The notes beneath the pieces were generated by a model, which saw nothing but the letters and a program-made list of their open reading frames with translations, was not told the DNA's origin and did not search any database. A program made the translations under genes and the position numbers. 64,000 nucleotides of DNA from JACCTH01 sp035253825 (GTDB taxonomy: Bacteria > Actinomycetota > Acidimicrobiia > Spongiisociales > ZC4RG35): contig DATFBM010000033.1 of assembly GCA_035253825.1 (NCBI GenBank), positions 1 through 64,000 of the forward strand, written 5' to 3'. Shown here one piece after another: positions 49,061 to 57,852 of this stretch. Every line of letters starts with the position of its first letter. The first letter of the stretch is position 1.

Positions 49061-50837
49061 CAAATGCCTCCTGGGGAACCTCGACCGACCCCACCATCTT
49101 CATGCGCTTCTTCCCCTCCTTCTGGCGCTCGAGGAGCTTGCGTTTGCGGGTGACATCTCCGCCGTAGCATTTGGCGAGGACGTCCTTCCGCCGGGCCTTG
49201 ACCGTTTCCCGGGCGATGATCCGCCCTCCTATCGCAGCCTGGATGGGTATATCGAATAGCTGACGGGGTATCAGTTCCCGAAGGCGCTCGGTCATCAGCT
49301 TTCCGTAAGCCGCGGCCTTGTCCCGATGAACGATCGCCGAAAAGGCGTCGACAGGGACCGAGTTGAGCAGTACATCCACTTTGACCAGGTCCGAGGGTCG
49401 ATATCCGCTGGGCTCGTAATCGAGCGAGGCGTAGCCCTTGGTGCGGGATTTGAGAAGGTCGAAGAAGTCGAAGACGACTTCGCTGAGCGGAACCTGATAG
49501 GTCAACTCGACGCGCTCGGGTGAGAGGTAGTGCATGCTCCCTTCGAGACCGCGCCGGCTCTGGATCAGCTCCATCACCGAGCCGATGTACTCGGCCGGTG
49601 TAATGATCATGACCTGCACATAGGGCTCATCAATCGAGGTCCGATAATCCGGTTCGGGCAAATCTTGGGGCGAGCGAATCTCGCGTAGATCCCCGCTGTT
49701 GAGATGGACCCGGAAGGCGACCGAGGGGGCGGTCGCCACCAGATCGAGGCCATATTCCCGCTCGAGGCGTTCGCGAATGATTTCCATGTGGAGGAGTCCG
49801 AGGAATCCGACTCGGAATCCGAAACCCAATGCCCGACTTGTCTCGGGTTCGTACTGGAGCGAGGCGTCGTTGAGGGTGAGCTTCTCCAGCGCCTCCCGAA
49901 GTCGCTCGAAGTCATCTCCGTCAGTCGGAAAGAGCCCGGAGAAGACCATCGGCTTGGGCTCAGCGTATCCGGGCAAGGCCTGGGAGGCTGGACGGCGAGC
50001 GTGGGTGATCGTGTCGCCGACCTTGATCCGCCCGATTTCCTTCACTCCCGTGATCAGATAGCCCACCTCGCCTGGACCCAGCTCGTGTACCGGAACCGCT
50101 TTCGGCGTCAACACCCCGACTTCGTCGGCGGTATGCGATTCGCTCGTGGCCATGAATCGGATTTGATCACCGGCCAGAAGCGATCCGTCTACGACCCGCA
50201 CATAGCAAACCACACCGCGATAGGAGTCGTAATAGCTATCGAAGACGAGGGCGCGGAGCGGTGCCTCGCGATCGCCGGCGGGAGGCGGCACCCGTCGAAC
50301 CACCTCGTCAAGGAGGGCAGGCACGCCTTCCCCGGTCTTGGCAGACAAAGCCAGCACCTCGGAGGCCGACCCGCCCAGGATTCCGATCAGTTCCTGGGTC
50401 ACTCGATCGGGGTCGGCGGCGGGTAGGTCGATCTTGTTGAGGGCGGGAATCACCTCGAGGCCGGCGTTGACTGCTAGGTAGGCATTCGCCAATGTCTGGG
50501 CTTGCACCCCTTGAGCGGCGTCGGCCAGCAAGAGCGCCCCTTCGCAGGCGGCCAGGGAACGGGAGACCTCGTAAGAGAAATCGACGTGGCCCGGCGTGTC
50601 GATCAAGTTGATGACGTAGGCGCGCCCATCGCCGCTGCGGTGGTGCAGGCGGACCGCCTGGGCCTTGATGGTGATTCCGCGCTCGCGCTCGAGATCCATC
50701 GTGTCGAGCACTTGTTCTCGCATCTCTCGAGCCGAGATCGCCCCCGTCTGCTCGAGTAGTCGATCCGCCAGGGTCGACTTGCCATGGTCGATGTGGGCGA
50801 TGATGCAAAAGTTGCGGATCTGCGATTGCTCGACCAT
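49032..50837 (-). CDS. lepA: Elongation factor 4 (LepA)
   Basis: 601 residues from the ATG at 50837; in-frame starts further up (50861, 50924) would add an unusual leader. G1 AHIDHGKST, G3 DTPGHVDF, G4 NKID, then EF-G-like domains and the LepA-specific C-terminal region (ALDYEPSGYRPSDLVKVDVL, KRKLLERQKEGKKRMK). LepA is a ribosome-binding GTPase implicated in translation initiation and stalled-ribosome handling. It is divergent from rpsT across a 113-bp gap. Confidence 0.96.
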   Translation of the reverse strand: MVEQSQIRNFCIIAHIDHGKSTLADRLLEQTGAISAREMREQVLDTMDLERERGITIKAQAVRLHHRSGDGRAYVINLIDTPGHVDFSYEVSRSLAACEGALLLADAAQGVQAQTLANAYLAVNAGLEVIPALNKIDLPAADPDRVTQELIGILGGSASEVLALSAKTGEGVPALLDEVVRRVPPPAGDREAPLRALVFDSYYDSYRGVVCYVRVVDGSLLAGDQIRFMATSESHTADEVGVLTPKAVPVHELGPGEVGYLITGVKEIGRIKVGDTITHARRPASQALPGYAEPKPMVFSGLFPTDGDDFERLREALEKLTLNDASLQYEPETSRALGFGFRVGFLGLLHMEIIRERLEREYGLDLVATAPSVAFRVHLNSGDLREIRSPQDLPEPDYRTSIDEPYVQVMIITPAEYIGSVMELIQSRRGLEGSMHYLSPERVELTYQVPLSEVVFDFFDLLKSRTKGYASLDYEPSGYRPSDLVKVDVLLNSVPVDAFSAIVHRDKAAAYGKLMTERLRELIPRQLFDIPIQAAIGGRIIARETVKARRKDVLAKCYGGDVTRKRKLLERQKEGKKRMKMVGSVEVPQEAFVAALRVDAD

Positions 50838-50950
50838 CTGAGCAGCCAGGTTATGAGCCATCTGTGAACCCAGGGTTCGCAGGTCGGCTGTGCCTATCTG
50901 TGAGCCCCACAGAATGATGACCACGGAGTCGGAGCTACCCTTCTCCCCTC

Positions 50951-51211
50951 ATGGCCAACATCAAATCCCAAATCAAGAGAAATCGACAGAACGCGGTTCG
51001 CGAGGCTCGGAACAAGTCAGCCAAATCGGAACTGCGAACCCGAGTAAAAGCGGTCCGCTCTGCGGTAGCCAGCAATGAAGATGCCACCGACGCCCTTCGC
51101 ACCGCCCAGAAAGAAATCGATCAAGCGGTGAGTAAGGGCCGCGTCCACCCCCGCACGGCTGCCCGGCGCAAGTCACGTCTCGCCAGGGCAGTCAACAACA
51201 AGTCTCGTTAG
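50951..51211 (+). CDS. rpsT: 30S ribosomal protein S20
   Basis: 86 residues, strongly basic and helical, with the S20 signature MANIKSQIKRNRQNAVREARN at its start and HPRTAARRKSRLARAVN near the end. It binds 16S rRNA early in 30S assembly. There is no obvious Shine-Dalgarno sequence before the ATG, so leaderless or short-leader translation is possible. Its end overlaps convergent holA by four bases. The lepA/rpsT/holA neighbourhood is conserved in many Gram-positives. Confidence 0.97.
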   Translation: MANIKSQIKRNRQNAVREARNKSAKSELRTRVKAVRSAVASNEDATDALRTAQKEIDQAVSKGRVHPRTAARRKSRLARAVNNKSR

Positions 51212-52197
51212 CCCCTGCCGCCATACCAGCGGCTGAAGGCGACGGTTAGTCGCTCCAAGGTCACCCGATGCACCTCCTCGGGCTGTGTCTTCATCACCCG
51301 GTCGGCCCGCACCAAGGCCTCGAGCGCTTTCTGAAATGACGAGTCCTTGATCCGACCCCGGTCTCGCCAGAGACGGGAGGCTCTTCGGTCATCAGACCGA
51401 GCCCCGATGGCGATGCGAAATGACTCCTCCGTCTCCGAGGACGAAGCCAGGGCACGGCGTTTCAGGTCCGATTCGAGCGCGGCCAGCAACACCAAAGGAT
51501 GTCCATGGGTGAGGAAATCGGCCAGCCGCCGCAGGGCATCGCCAGCTTTCCCCGCACTCACGGAATCGAGGTAGTGGACCAACGGCTCGTCTGGTCGATT
51601 ACGAAAACGGTCAAGGACGGTCTCGGCGGTGATCTTGCCTTGATGCTCGACCAGCTGGTCAAGGGCCTGCCCCAAGCCGGCGGTGTCGGTACCGAATCGC
51701 TGCAGCAGCGCCGCCTGGGCCTCGGCTTCCACCTTCATGCTGCGCTCCTCCAGCTCAGCTCGCAACCACTCCCCGGCTTGCCGCTCCCACATCTTTCGGA
51801 CCGCCACCACTTCCCCAACGGCCTTTACCACTTTGAGGACCGCGGCCGGGAGCGTCCCGAAACACACCAAGGCCACCGCCACGTCGTCGGCTTGATCGAG
51901 CAACTCGGCAGTGAGCTTGGCCTCAACCGGGTTCAGATTCTGCGAATCGACTAACAACAGCCCTTGCAAGTCGCCGAAGATCGAACCTGATTGGAGCAAG
52001 GGGATCATGGCTTCCAGATCTCCCCGCATCGGCCCTTCTGACTCCTCGCCGCCGCCCCGGGCGGGGACATCGATGCGAACGATATCGACCGGTGCCACTC
52101 CAATCCCGCTCAGAAATTCGTGCGCCCGATCGAGCATTTCCTGGCGCTCTCCGGGACCGGAGTTCGCCTGCCCGGTCACCGCCAAGAGATGCTTCAT
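51208..52197 (-). CDS. holA: DNA polymerase III, delta subunit
   Basis: 329 residues from the ATG at 52197; the longer frame upstream is antisense to nothing real and overlaps the DHPS-like gene. The pattern of a divergent AAA+ clamp-loader subunit is visible: SGSIFGDLQGLLLVDSQNL, ADDVAVALVCFGTLP, VRKMWERQAGEWLRAELEERSMKVEAEA, and a helical collar domain. Position beside rpsT on the opposite strand is the usual context for holA. It opens the beta clamp as part of the clamp loader. Confidence 0.9.
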   Translation of the reverse strand: MKHLLAVTGQANSGPGERQEMLDRAHEFLSGIGVAPVDIVRIDVPARGGGEESEGPMRGDLEAMIPLLQSGSIFGDLQGLLLVDSQNLNPVEAKLTAELLDQADDVAVALVCFGTLPAAVLKVVKAVGEVVAVRKMWERQAGEWLRAELEERSMKVEAEAQAALLQRFGTDTAGLGQALDQLVEHQGKITAETVLDRFRNRPDEPLVHYLDSVSAGKAGDALRRLADFLTHGHPLVLLAALESDLKRRALASSSETEESFRIAIGARSDDRRASRLWRDRGRIKDSSFQKALEALVRADRVMKTQPEEVHRVTLERLTVAFSRWYGGRG

Positions 52198-52991
52198 GGC
52201 TGGGGAAGCCGGTCGAAGAGGCGTGCCAAGTCGCATGCGGCTTTCACATCGTGCACGCGAATCATGTCGGCCTGATATTCGAGAGCGAGGGTGACGTAAG
52301 CCATCACTCGAGGGAACTCTCGCTTGCGAGGTATGGGAATCAACACTGGTCGATTCAACTCGTGGAGGAATCCACTGTCGCGAATCACCTCGAGCTGAAG
52401 GCGGGTATACGCCTGATAGTCGCCTCGATAGTTGAGCGCGATTCCGGGGTCGATGATCACGTCCCTTATTCCCTGGTCTTCGAGAAAGCGGAGGCGTTCG
52501 CGGAAGAGATCGGCAGTGCGCCGGGTCTTGTCGGCTCCCGTGTCGACAACCCCCACGTCGTGGGGATTTCGACCCTCGACATATACCGCTACCGCGGCCG
52601 CCGAAGATTGCGCCACCGCATACACCATCTCCGGATCCTTTAGGCCCCCAGTGTCGTTGATGATCGCAGCCCCCGCCGCCAGACATTCCCTTGCGACTTC
52701 GGGCTTCCAGGTGTCGATCGAGACCACAAATCCGTCCCCAACCAAAGCGGTCACTGCGGGCACCAGACGGGCCAACTCCTCGGTGGGAGAGAGGGTGGGG
52801 TTGTCGAAATGAGATGACTGACCTCCCAAGTCGATGACCGTTGCCCCCCAGTCCCGGTATCGATGGGCCATCGCCCGCGCCTCGTCGAGGTTGATGGCCA
52901 CAGTGTTTCGATTGCGCGACTCCGGGGACAGGTTGATCACGGCCATGACATGAGTGACGCCGCCGAAGGAGAGGCTGTCAAAAGCTCTCAA
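52194..52991 (-). CDS. Dihydropteroate synthase-like (pterin-binding) protein
   Basis: 265 residues, TIM-barrel DHPS fold. Retained features: IDLGGQSSHFD (canonical DIGGEST), VSIDTWKPEVA, IINDTGGLKD, IIDPGI, IPRKREF (catalytic lysine) and MIRVHDV (phosphate-binding arginine). Changed: the canonical NVTPDSF loop is INLSPESRN, losing the aspartate and phenylalanine used in pterin and sulfa/pABA handling. It is either a divergent folate enzyme or a paralogue with another pterin-like substrate. Its stop overlaps the holA start, and its own start overlaps the secreted-protein gene stop. Confidence 0.8.
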   Translation of the reverse strand: MRAFDSLSFGGVTHVMAVINLSPESRNRNTVAINLDEARAMAHRYRDWGATVIDLGGQSSHFDNPTLSPTEELARLVPAVTALVGDGFVVSIDTWKPEVARECLAAGAAIINDTGGLKDPEMVYAVAQSSAAAVAVYVEGRNPHDVGVVDTGADKTRRTADLFRERLRFLEDQGIRDVIIDPGIALNYRGDYQAYTRLQLEVIRDSGFLHELNRPVLIPIPRKREFPRVMAYVTLALEYQADMIRVHDVKAACDLARLFDRLPQP

Positions 52992-53470
52992 GGTCCAATC
53001 AACAACTCTCCATCGAATTGGGTCAGCCCCTCCGGGAGTCGGAGGACAATGGTCTCCGACCTGGTTTCCCCCGGCGGCACCAATCCGATTTCAACCGGGA
53101 TGAAGACCCCACCGACCACCAGACTCACCGTTCCTCGCCAGGGATCGGTGCCACGATTCTCGATAGGAACAGTCACCTCCAATCGATTGGGACCCGCATC
53201 GCGCATCGATAGATCTGTGTTGAGGTTGGCGCAAACTGGGTCGTCCCCGGCTTCGACCACCCGTGATCCCGTCAGAAGAGGTGTCCCGTCTTCTCCAAAC
53301 CTGACCTCGAAGGGCTGGGCGATAGCGCCCTGGCAGCTCACCACATGGGTGAGGCCCCGCAGGGAACTCAAGCCCACCGGTATCAGGAATACCCCCAGCA
53401 GCAGGGCCATGGCAAGACGAAGTCGGAGCAGGGGAGGCACGACCGAGCGATGGTAAGGCCCTCCGTACAC
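52988..53470 (-). CDS. Membrane-anchored or secreted hypothetical protein
   Basis: 160 residues. An N-terminal hydrophobic segment after arginines (LRLRLAMALLLGVFLIPVGLSSL) is a signal anchor. The exported part is mostly beta: HVVSCQGAIAQPFEVRF, DDPVCANLNTDLS, NRLEVTVPIENRGTDPWRGTVSLVV, consistent with an immunoglobulin-like fold with one disulphide (two cysteines, about 46 and 79). No function is known. A GTG at 53443 is an alternative start. Coupled by a 4-base overlap to the DHPS-like gene. Confidence 0.6.
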   Translation of the reverse strand: MYGGPYHRSVVPPLLRLRLAMALLLGVFLIPVGLSSLRGLTHVVSCQGAIAQPFEVRFGEDGTPLLTGSRVVEAGDDPVCANLNTDLSMRDAGPNRLEVTVPIENRGTDPWRGTVSLVVGGVFIPVEIGLVPPGETRSETIVLRLPEGLTQFDGELLIGP

Positions 53471-53488
53471 TCCGCCCGTGGTTGAAAG

Positions 53489-54325
53489 ATGACCTTCGCC
53501 CGCGCCCGGACGATCCTGCTGATGTCGGGTTTCATCCTCATTCTCCTGGTCGGGCTGGTGGCCATCTCCCGCGGGGTCGACTTGGTAGAAGTGGCCGCCA
53601 CGCTGCTTTTCATCCCGGTGTTCGCTGGCTTCTTGTTCGGAGGGATCCGGGGTGGGTTCGCCCTGGGTGTAGTGGCAGCGGTGGCATATGTCCTCTTGAG
53701 GATCCCATCACTGCAGTTAGTGGGATTGACGCCCCTTGCCGGCCAGATCGTCGCCCGCGTGGTCGGATATCTCGGCTTCGGGCTGGGTGGAGGGTGGGCG
53801 GCCCAGCACATCAAGGCCGCCCTCGACAAGTTCGAGCTGCACGACGACATCGACGACGAGACCGGGGTGGGCAATGCCCGGTCGATGATCGAGATGACCG
53901 ACACCGAAAAAGCCCGCGCCGACCGATATCAGAAGGTCTTCTCGGTGGTGCTCGCCGACGTTTCCGCAGCCAAGTGGGTGGCTGATCCAGCGCGCAGGCA
54001 GAGAGCGTTTTTGCGGGACCTTGGACAACGACTCGAGAAAGCGATTCGCAGCTCAGACCATGTTGCTCACGCTCGCCGTGGCGATCACCACTTGATCGGG
54101 TTGGTCCTCCCAGAGACGGGCCCTGAAGGCGCTCGGATCGCCAGCGAAAACCTTGGCAAGCTCCTGACGGAAGTAACCGGGGAGTCGGCCGGCGTCCGAC
54201 TGGCCGTCGCCACTTACCCAGGCGAGGGCATCGACCCGATCCTCGAACTCTGGCGCGAGCTCGACCGCGCCAGGAGACCGGCCGATCGAGAGGAAGAAAA
54301 ACGTCGCCCTCGTCCCGTGTCATGA
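53489..54325 (+). CDS. Membrane protein with degenerate GGDEF domain
   Basis: 278 residues. Four N-terminal hydrophobic segments (about 8-27, 37-52, 56-71, 84-102) precede a GGDEF-like domain: DDIDDETGVGNARSMIE corresponds to the D-LTGL-NRR start and FSVVLADVSAAKWV to the metal-binding strand. HARRGDHHLIGLVLPETG (194-211) stands where GGDEF should be. With RGDHH in place of GGDEF, cyclase activity is very unlikely; a c-di-GMP/GTP sensor or scaffold role is inferred. The gene overlaps the 3' extension of comEC on the opposite strand for 515 bp. Confidence 0.75.
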   Translation: MTFARARTILLMSGFILILLVGLVAISRGVDLVEVAATLLFIPVFAGFLFGGIRGGFALGVVAAVAYVLLRIPSLQLVGLTPLAGQIVARVVGYLGFGLGGGWAAQHIKAALDKFELHDDIDDETGVGNARSMIEMTDTEKARADRYQKVFSVVLADVSAAKWVADPARRQRAFLRDLGQRLEKAIRSSDHVAHARRGDHHLIGLVLPETGPEGARIASENLGKLLTEVTGESAGVRLAVATYPGEGIDPILELWRELDRARRPADREEEKRRPRPVS

Positions 54326-56417
54326 TCACCTGAGCTCCCGCCCCCTCCAGCAAATCGACGATCTCTTTTGCGGGGTGGCCAAACCGGTTCGGCCCCACAC
54401 TGATGAGTGCGAGTTCAGGGCGGGTTGCGGCTAACCAGCCCGGCAGCGAAGTGTCACCGCCGTGGTGGGGAACCTTGAGGATGTCGACGTCGATTGGATC
54501 TAGTTCGAGCTGGGCGGCTACCTCAACGTCACCGGTCATCAACAGCGAAGCGGTTTGCGACCGGGCGAGGACCACGATTGACTGGTCATTGGCGTTGTCA
54601 TAGCGACGCTTGGGGCCAAGCACCTCAAGAACCATTCCGGCCAGACCGAGGCGGGTTCCGACTATTGGGTTCGCCACTGGAACCGACGCCGCCTCCATCT
54701 CGTCCCTGATCTGGTTCCGGGTGGGATTGGAGTGGTGCTCGCCCGCTTCCCAAAGCTCGTCGATCGGCAATCGCTGTGCCAATCCCACCAACCCGGCGAT
54801 GTGGTCGTCATGGGGGTGGGTGGCAACGACCAATCGGAGACGCCTGACCCGATATTGATAAAGCGCCTGCCACAGCAGGCGCGGATTCGGTCCGCCGTCG
54901 ACAAGTACGGCCTCTCCGCTGGCGGAGAACAGCAGCGCTGCGTCTCCCTGACCGACATCGATAAAGACGACGGCCGGCCCACTGGGTACGCGAGGCACGA
55001 TCGCCACCGCCACGACTGCCGAGATGAGAACAAGCATCACCGGGCGGATCCGGGACCAACGGATGCTCACCAGAATCGATCCCGCCAAGAGGGCGACCGC
55101 GCCGATGCCGAGCTGGGGGTAAAAAGCGGCGCTCCTGGCGATGGTGAGAACGATATCGGAAGCGACCATCGCCGCCCCCAGCAGAGGTCCGCCTCCCACC
55201 ACCACCCCGATCGCTCCCAAGAGAGTCGCGGCTGCCACCAGCGGGGCTGCGAGCAGATTGGTCAGAGGAGACAACAATGGAACGCCATTGCCCTGGGCGA
55301 GGAGAAGTGGCGTCACCGCGACTTGGGCGGCGATGGTGACTCCGAGTGGTTTTCTGACCAGCTGCGGAAGGCTCGAGGGCAGCAGGTCGTATCCCGCCAT
55401 GATGCCCACCGTGGCGATCAGCGAGAGCTGGAAACCTAGGTCTGAGACCAAGGCCGGAGCCACCAACATGGCGAGGACCGCTCCGGCGCCAAGTGCAGTC
55501 CACGCATCGATCGCAAGCCCCGCCGCTCGGCCAGCGAATACGACTGCCGCCATGAGTCCCGCCCTTACCACCGATGGCTCCCACCGAGTGGCAACAAGGA
55601 AAATGGCCAAACCCACCAGGCCCATCCAGCCGCGACGGCGCGCCCCGAATCCGATCGGTCCCAGCAGGAGCCACCAGAGCATGAGGAATCCGGCAACGTT
55701 CGCTCCCGAGACCGCCACGAAGTGCGAAATCCCCGCCCTCCTCATGGCGACTTGGTCGGAGGGCGGCAGGTCGGCACTATGCCCGATCAGGAAACCGGCC
55801 AGGAGCGCCTCAGCGGGAAGATCACCATCGAGCAGGCGAAGAACCCGGCGCCTGATCCCGTTACCCGCTGCCACCAACGGAGTCCCTCGACTCGAAAGAA
55901 CTTCGACGTCCTCCGCTTCCACAACTCCGGCATAAAAATGTCCTCCGGCGCCTCCTGAACGAACCAACAATTGGCCGCTGATTCGAACGATCTCCGACCA
56001 GAAGACCTCGCGACCGTCTGGGATTCGGATCAGCAGGTTTGATCCGTGCCAGTCAGCCCGGCCTGTCTCCATTCCGATCGCACGTCCCACAAACCAACCG
56101 CCCCCAAACGGGCTCGGAGCGGAATCGTTGGTCGCCATCACGGTCAAGTTCTCGAACCCTGAGGGCAAGCTGGCTGTCAGCTGGGACTGCTCTCGACCCA
56201 CCGACAGTTGTCCCGAGAGCCACCCCAGCCCGAGAATCAAGGGCAATGCGACCAGCGGCAGTCGACGCTGTCCGCCGCGGGCCAACCCCACGCCGATGGC
56301 CGTGCCTGCCACCGAGAACAGGAAGCCCGCCCCCCGGGCGGACCCGACCCCGGCGGCCACCAGACCCATCGACCCGAGAGCCGGCCACGCCATAGGAGGC
56401 GGAAGATGCCACCTCAC
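53811..56417 (-). CDS. comEC: DNA uptake channel ComEC/Rec2, with overlong C-terminal frame
   Basis: Open for 868 codons. An N-terminal OB-like part, then the Competence membrane domain (GHSADLPPSDQVAMRRAGISHFVAVSGANV and about ten helices) and a C-terminal metallo-beta-lactamase domain (FIDVGQGDAALL, ATHPHDDHIAGLVG, MTGDVEV, LKVPHHGGDTS). The recognisable protein ends with GDVFLPLDRP near codon 715 (about 54270). The further 150 or so codons are arginine-rich antisense of the GGDEF-like gene, so a normal stop appears to be lost. It imports single-stranded DNA across the membrane. Start overlaps the comEA stop. Confidence 0.85.
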   Translation of the reverse strand: MRWHLPPPMAWPALGSMGLVAAGVGSARGAGFLFSVAGTAIGVGLARGGQRRLPLVALPLILGLGWLSGQLSVGREQSQLTASLPSGFENLTVMATNDSAPSPFGGGWFVGRAIGMETGRADWHGSNLLIRIPDGREVFWSEIVRISGQLLVRSGGAGGHFYAGVVEAEDVEVLSSRGTPLVAAGNGIRRRVLRLLDGDLPAEALLAGFLIGHSADLPPSDQVAMRRAGISHFVAVSGANVAGFLMLWWLLLGPIGFGARRRGWMGLVGLAIFLVATRWEPSVVRAGLMAAVVFAGRAAGLAIDAWTALGAGAVLAMLVAPALVSDLGFQLSLIATVGIMAGYDLLPSSLPQLVRKPLGVTIAAQVAVTPLLLAQGNGVPLLSPLTNLLAAPLVAAATLLGAIGVVVGGGPLLGAAMVASDIVLTIARSAAFYPQLGIGAVALLAGSILVSIRWSRIRPVMLVLISAVVAVAIVPRVPSGPAVVFIDVGQGDAALLFSASGEAVLVDGGPNPRLLWQALYQYRVRRLRLVVATHPHDDHIAGLVGLAQRLPIDELWEAGEHHSNPTRNQIRDEMEAASVPVANPIVGTRLGLAGMVLEVLGPKRRYDNANDQSIVVLARSQTASLLMTGDVEVAAQLELDPIDVDILKVPHHGGDTSLPGWLAATRPELALISVGPNRFGHPAKEIVDLLEGAGAQVIMTRDEGDVFLPLDRPVSWRGRARARVRGSGRCPRLGKWRRPVGRRPTPRLLPSGACQGFRWRSERLQGPSLGGPTRSSGDRHGEREQHGLSCESLSRVVVQGPAKTLSACALDQPPTWLRKRRRAPPRRPSDIGRRGLFRCRSSRSSTGHCPPRSRRRCRRAARTCRGRP

Positions 56418-56971
56418 GGCACCACCAGATCGCGCAAATTGGCCAGCTTGGCTTCGCCGATTCCGGGCACGTCGAGCAAGTCCTCGACCGCTCGAAAGGG
56501 TCCGTGCTCGCTTCGATGGGCGACGATCCGTTCGGCGATCACCGGACCGATGCCGGGCAGATCGTCGAGCTCAGCGGCCGTCGCTCGATTGAGATGGATA
56601 CGGCCGTCTCCCGCCGGATCGGCCGCGGGCTCGGCGCCGTCGGGGGCCGTAGCCGGACCGGCAACGACGACCTGGCTGCCGTCGCTCAGTGGCTCTGCCA
56701 GGTTGATTGCCTCAGTCAACGCTCCGGGCAATACTCCGCCAGCGGCCGCGATTGCATCGGCTACTCGGGCACCGGCCGCAAGCTCGACGAGGCCCGGTCG
56801 AGCGACCCATCCGCCCACGTGGACCGTCAATTTGGACCCGAGGGTTTCCGAAGTAGAGAGACTCGTCGTCGCCACTGGCACAGGGGTGGATGGCCGTCCC
56901 CCCCACCACCATCCGGCTCCCACCGCGATCACCAGCACCATCCAGATCCCAACACCCTGGGGCCGATTCAC
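56414..56971 (-). CDS. comEA: DNA-binding competence protein ComEA
   Basis: 185 residues. One N-terminal membrane anchor (GIWMVLVIAVGAGWWWG), a SLBB domain (VHVGGWVARPGLVELAAGARVADAIAAAGG), a flexible proline/aspartate-rich linker, and a helix-hairpin-helix pair at the end (IHLNRATAAELDDLPGIGPVIAERIVAHR, FRAVEDLLDVPGIGEAKL). ComEA binds incoming double-stranded DNA and passes it to ComEC. Coupled to comEC by four bases. Confidence 0.94.
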   Translation of the reverse strand: MNRPQGVGIWMVLVIAVGAGWWWGGRPSTPVPVATTSLSTSETLGSKLTVHVGGWVARPGLVELAAGARVADAIAAAGGVLPGALTEAINLAEPLSDGSQVVVAGPATAPDGAEPAADPAGDGRIHLNRATAAELDDLPGIGPVIAERIVAHRSEHGPFRAVEDLLDVPGIGEAKLANLRDLVVP

Positions 56972-57041
56972 TCCACCTCCCCCGCGGTCATACCCGACCG
57001 GGCGTCAGTGGGGAAGGGGTGTGCGCGGTAGGGTGCCGGGC

Positions 57042-57851
57042 GTGAACGCCGACCGTTATCGCATCGGAGCGGGCGAGGCCCCTGGACTGGGCGACCGTGA
57101 TCCCTCCGACCAGAGCCTCTTCGCAGGCGACAAGAAAGCTGGCAAAGCGGCGCTGCGCGACCTCAACAAACGCCTCGAGGAATTGCAGGAGCTGTTCTAC
57201 GCCGACAATCGACACCGGCTGCTGGTGGTGTTGCAAGCCACCGACACCGGTGGCAAGGACGGCACCATCTCGTCGGTGTTCGATGGGGTCAATCCCCTCG
57301 GCGTCAGGGTCGCATCATTCAAGAAGCCGACCGAAGCCGAGCTCGCGCACGACTACCTGTGGCGCGTACATCCCCATGTTCCCGCCAATGGTGAGATCGT
57401 CATTTTCAACCGCAGCCATTACGAGGATGTTTTGGTGGTGCGGGTTCACAATCTGGTTCCCGAGGAGCAATGGCGTCGGCGCTATGAGCAGATCGTTGAC
57501 TTCGAAAGGCTCCTGTCCGAAGAGGGCACGACGATCGTCAAGTTCTTCCTGCACATTTCCAAGGAGGAACAGCGAGAGCGTCTACAAGCCCGGCTCGATG
57601 ATCCGCAAAAGCACTGGAAATTTTCGATCGGAGATCTCGATGAACGCAAGCGCTGGGACGACTATGAGGCCGCATACGAGGAGGCAATCTCGAGAACCTC
57701 TACCAACGCCGCTCCCTGGTACGTGATCCCGGCGAATCGCAAGTGGTACCGAAACATCGTGGTGGCCACCATCCTCATCGAGACTCTCGAGTCTCTCGAA
57801 CTGCGGTATCCCGAACCCGAGGAAGACCCGAGCGGAATCGTCGTCGAGTAG
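57042..57851 (+). CDS. Polyphosphate kinase 2 family protein
   Basis: 269 residues from the GTG at 57042; the longer frame upstream is antisense to comEC and comEA. PPK2 motifs are the Walker A-like LQATDTGGKDGTISSV, the lid region NRSHYEDVLV, and the C-terminal SRTSTNAAPWYVIPANRKWYRNI. PPK2 enzymes phosphorylate AMP, ADP or GDP using polyphosphate. Length and lack of a duplicated domain indicate a one-domain class I or III enzyme; nucleotide preference cannot be fixed here. Confidence 0.92.
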   Translation: MNADRYRIGAGEAPGLGDRDPSDQSLFAGDKKAGKAALRDLNKRLEELQELFYADNRHRLLVVLQATDTGGKDGTISSVFDGVNPLGVRVASFKKPTEAELAHDYLWRVHPHVPANGEIVIFNRSHYEDVLVVRVHNLVPEEQWRRRYEQIVDFERLLSEEGTTIVKFFLHISKEEQRERLQARLDDPQKHWKFSIGDLDERKRWDDYEAAYEEAISRTSTNAAPWYVIPANRKWYRNIVVATILIETLESLELRYPEPEEDPSGIVVE

Positions 57852-57852
57852 C

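Noticed and set aside
52198..52686. Extended holA start
   Set aside because: Overlaps the DHPS-like gene; the extra residues are low-complexity shadow sequence and the ATG at 52197 overlaps that gene's stop in the usual coupled manner.
56208..57041. Upstream extension of the PPK2 frame
   Set aside because: It lies antisense to comEC and comEA and has no PPK2 similarity; the GTG at 57042 gives a normal-length enzyme.
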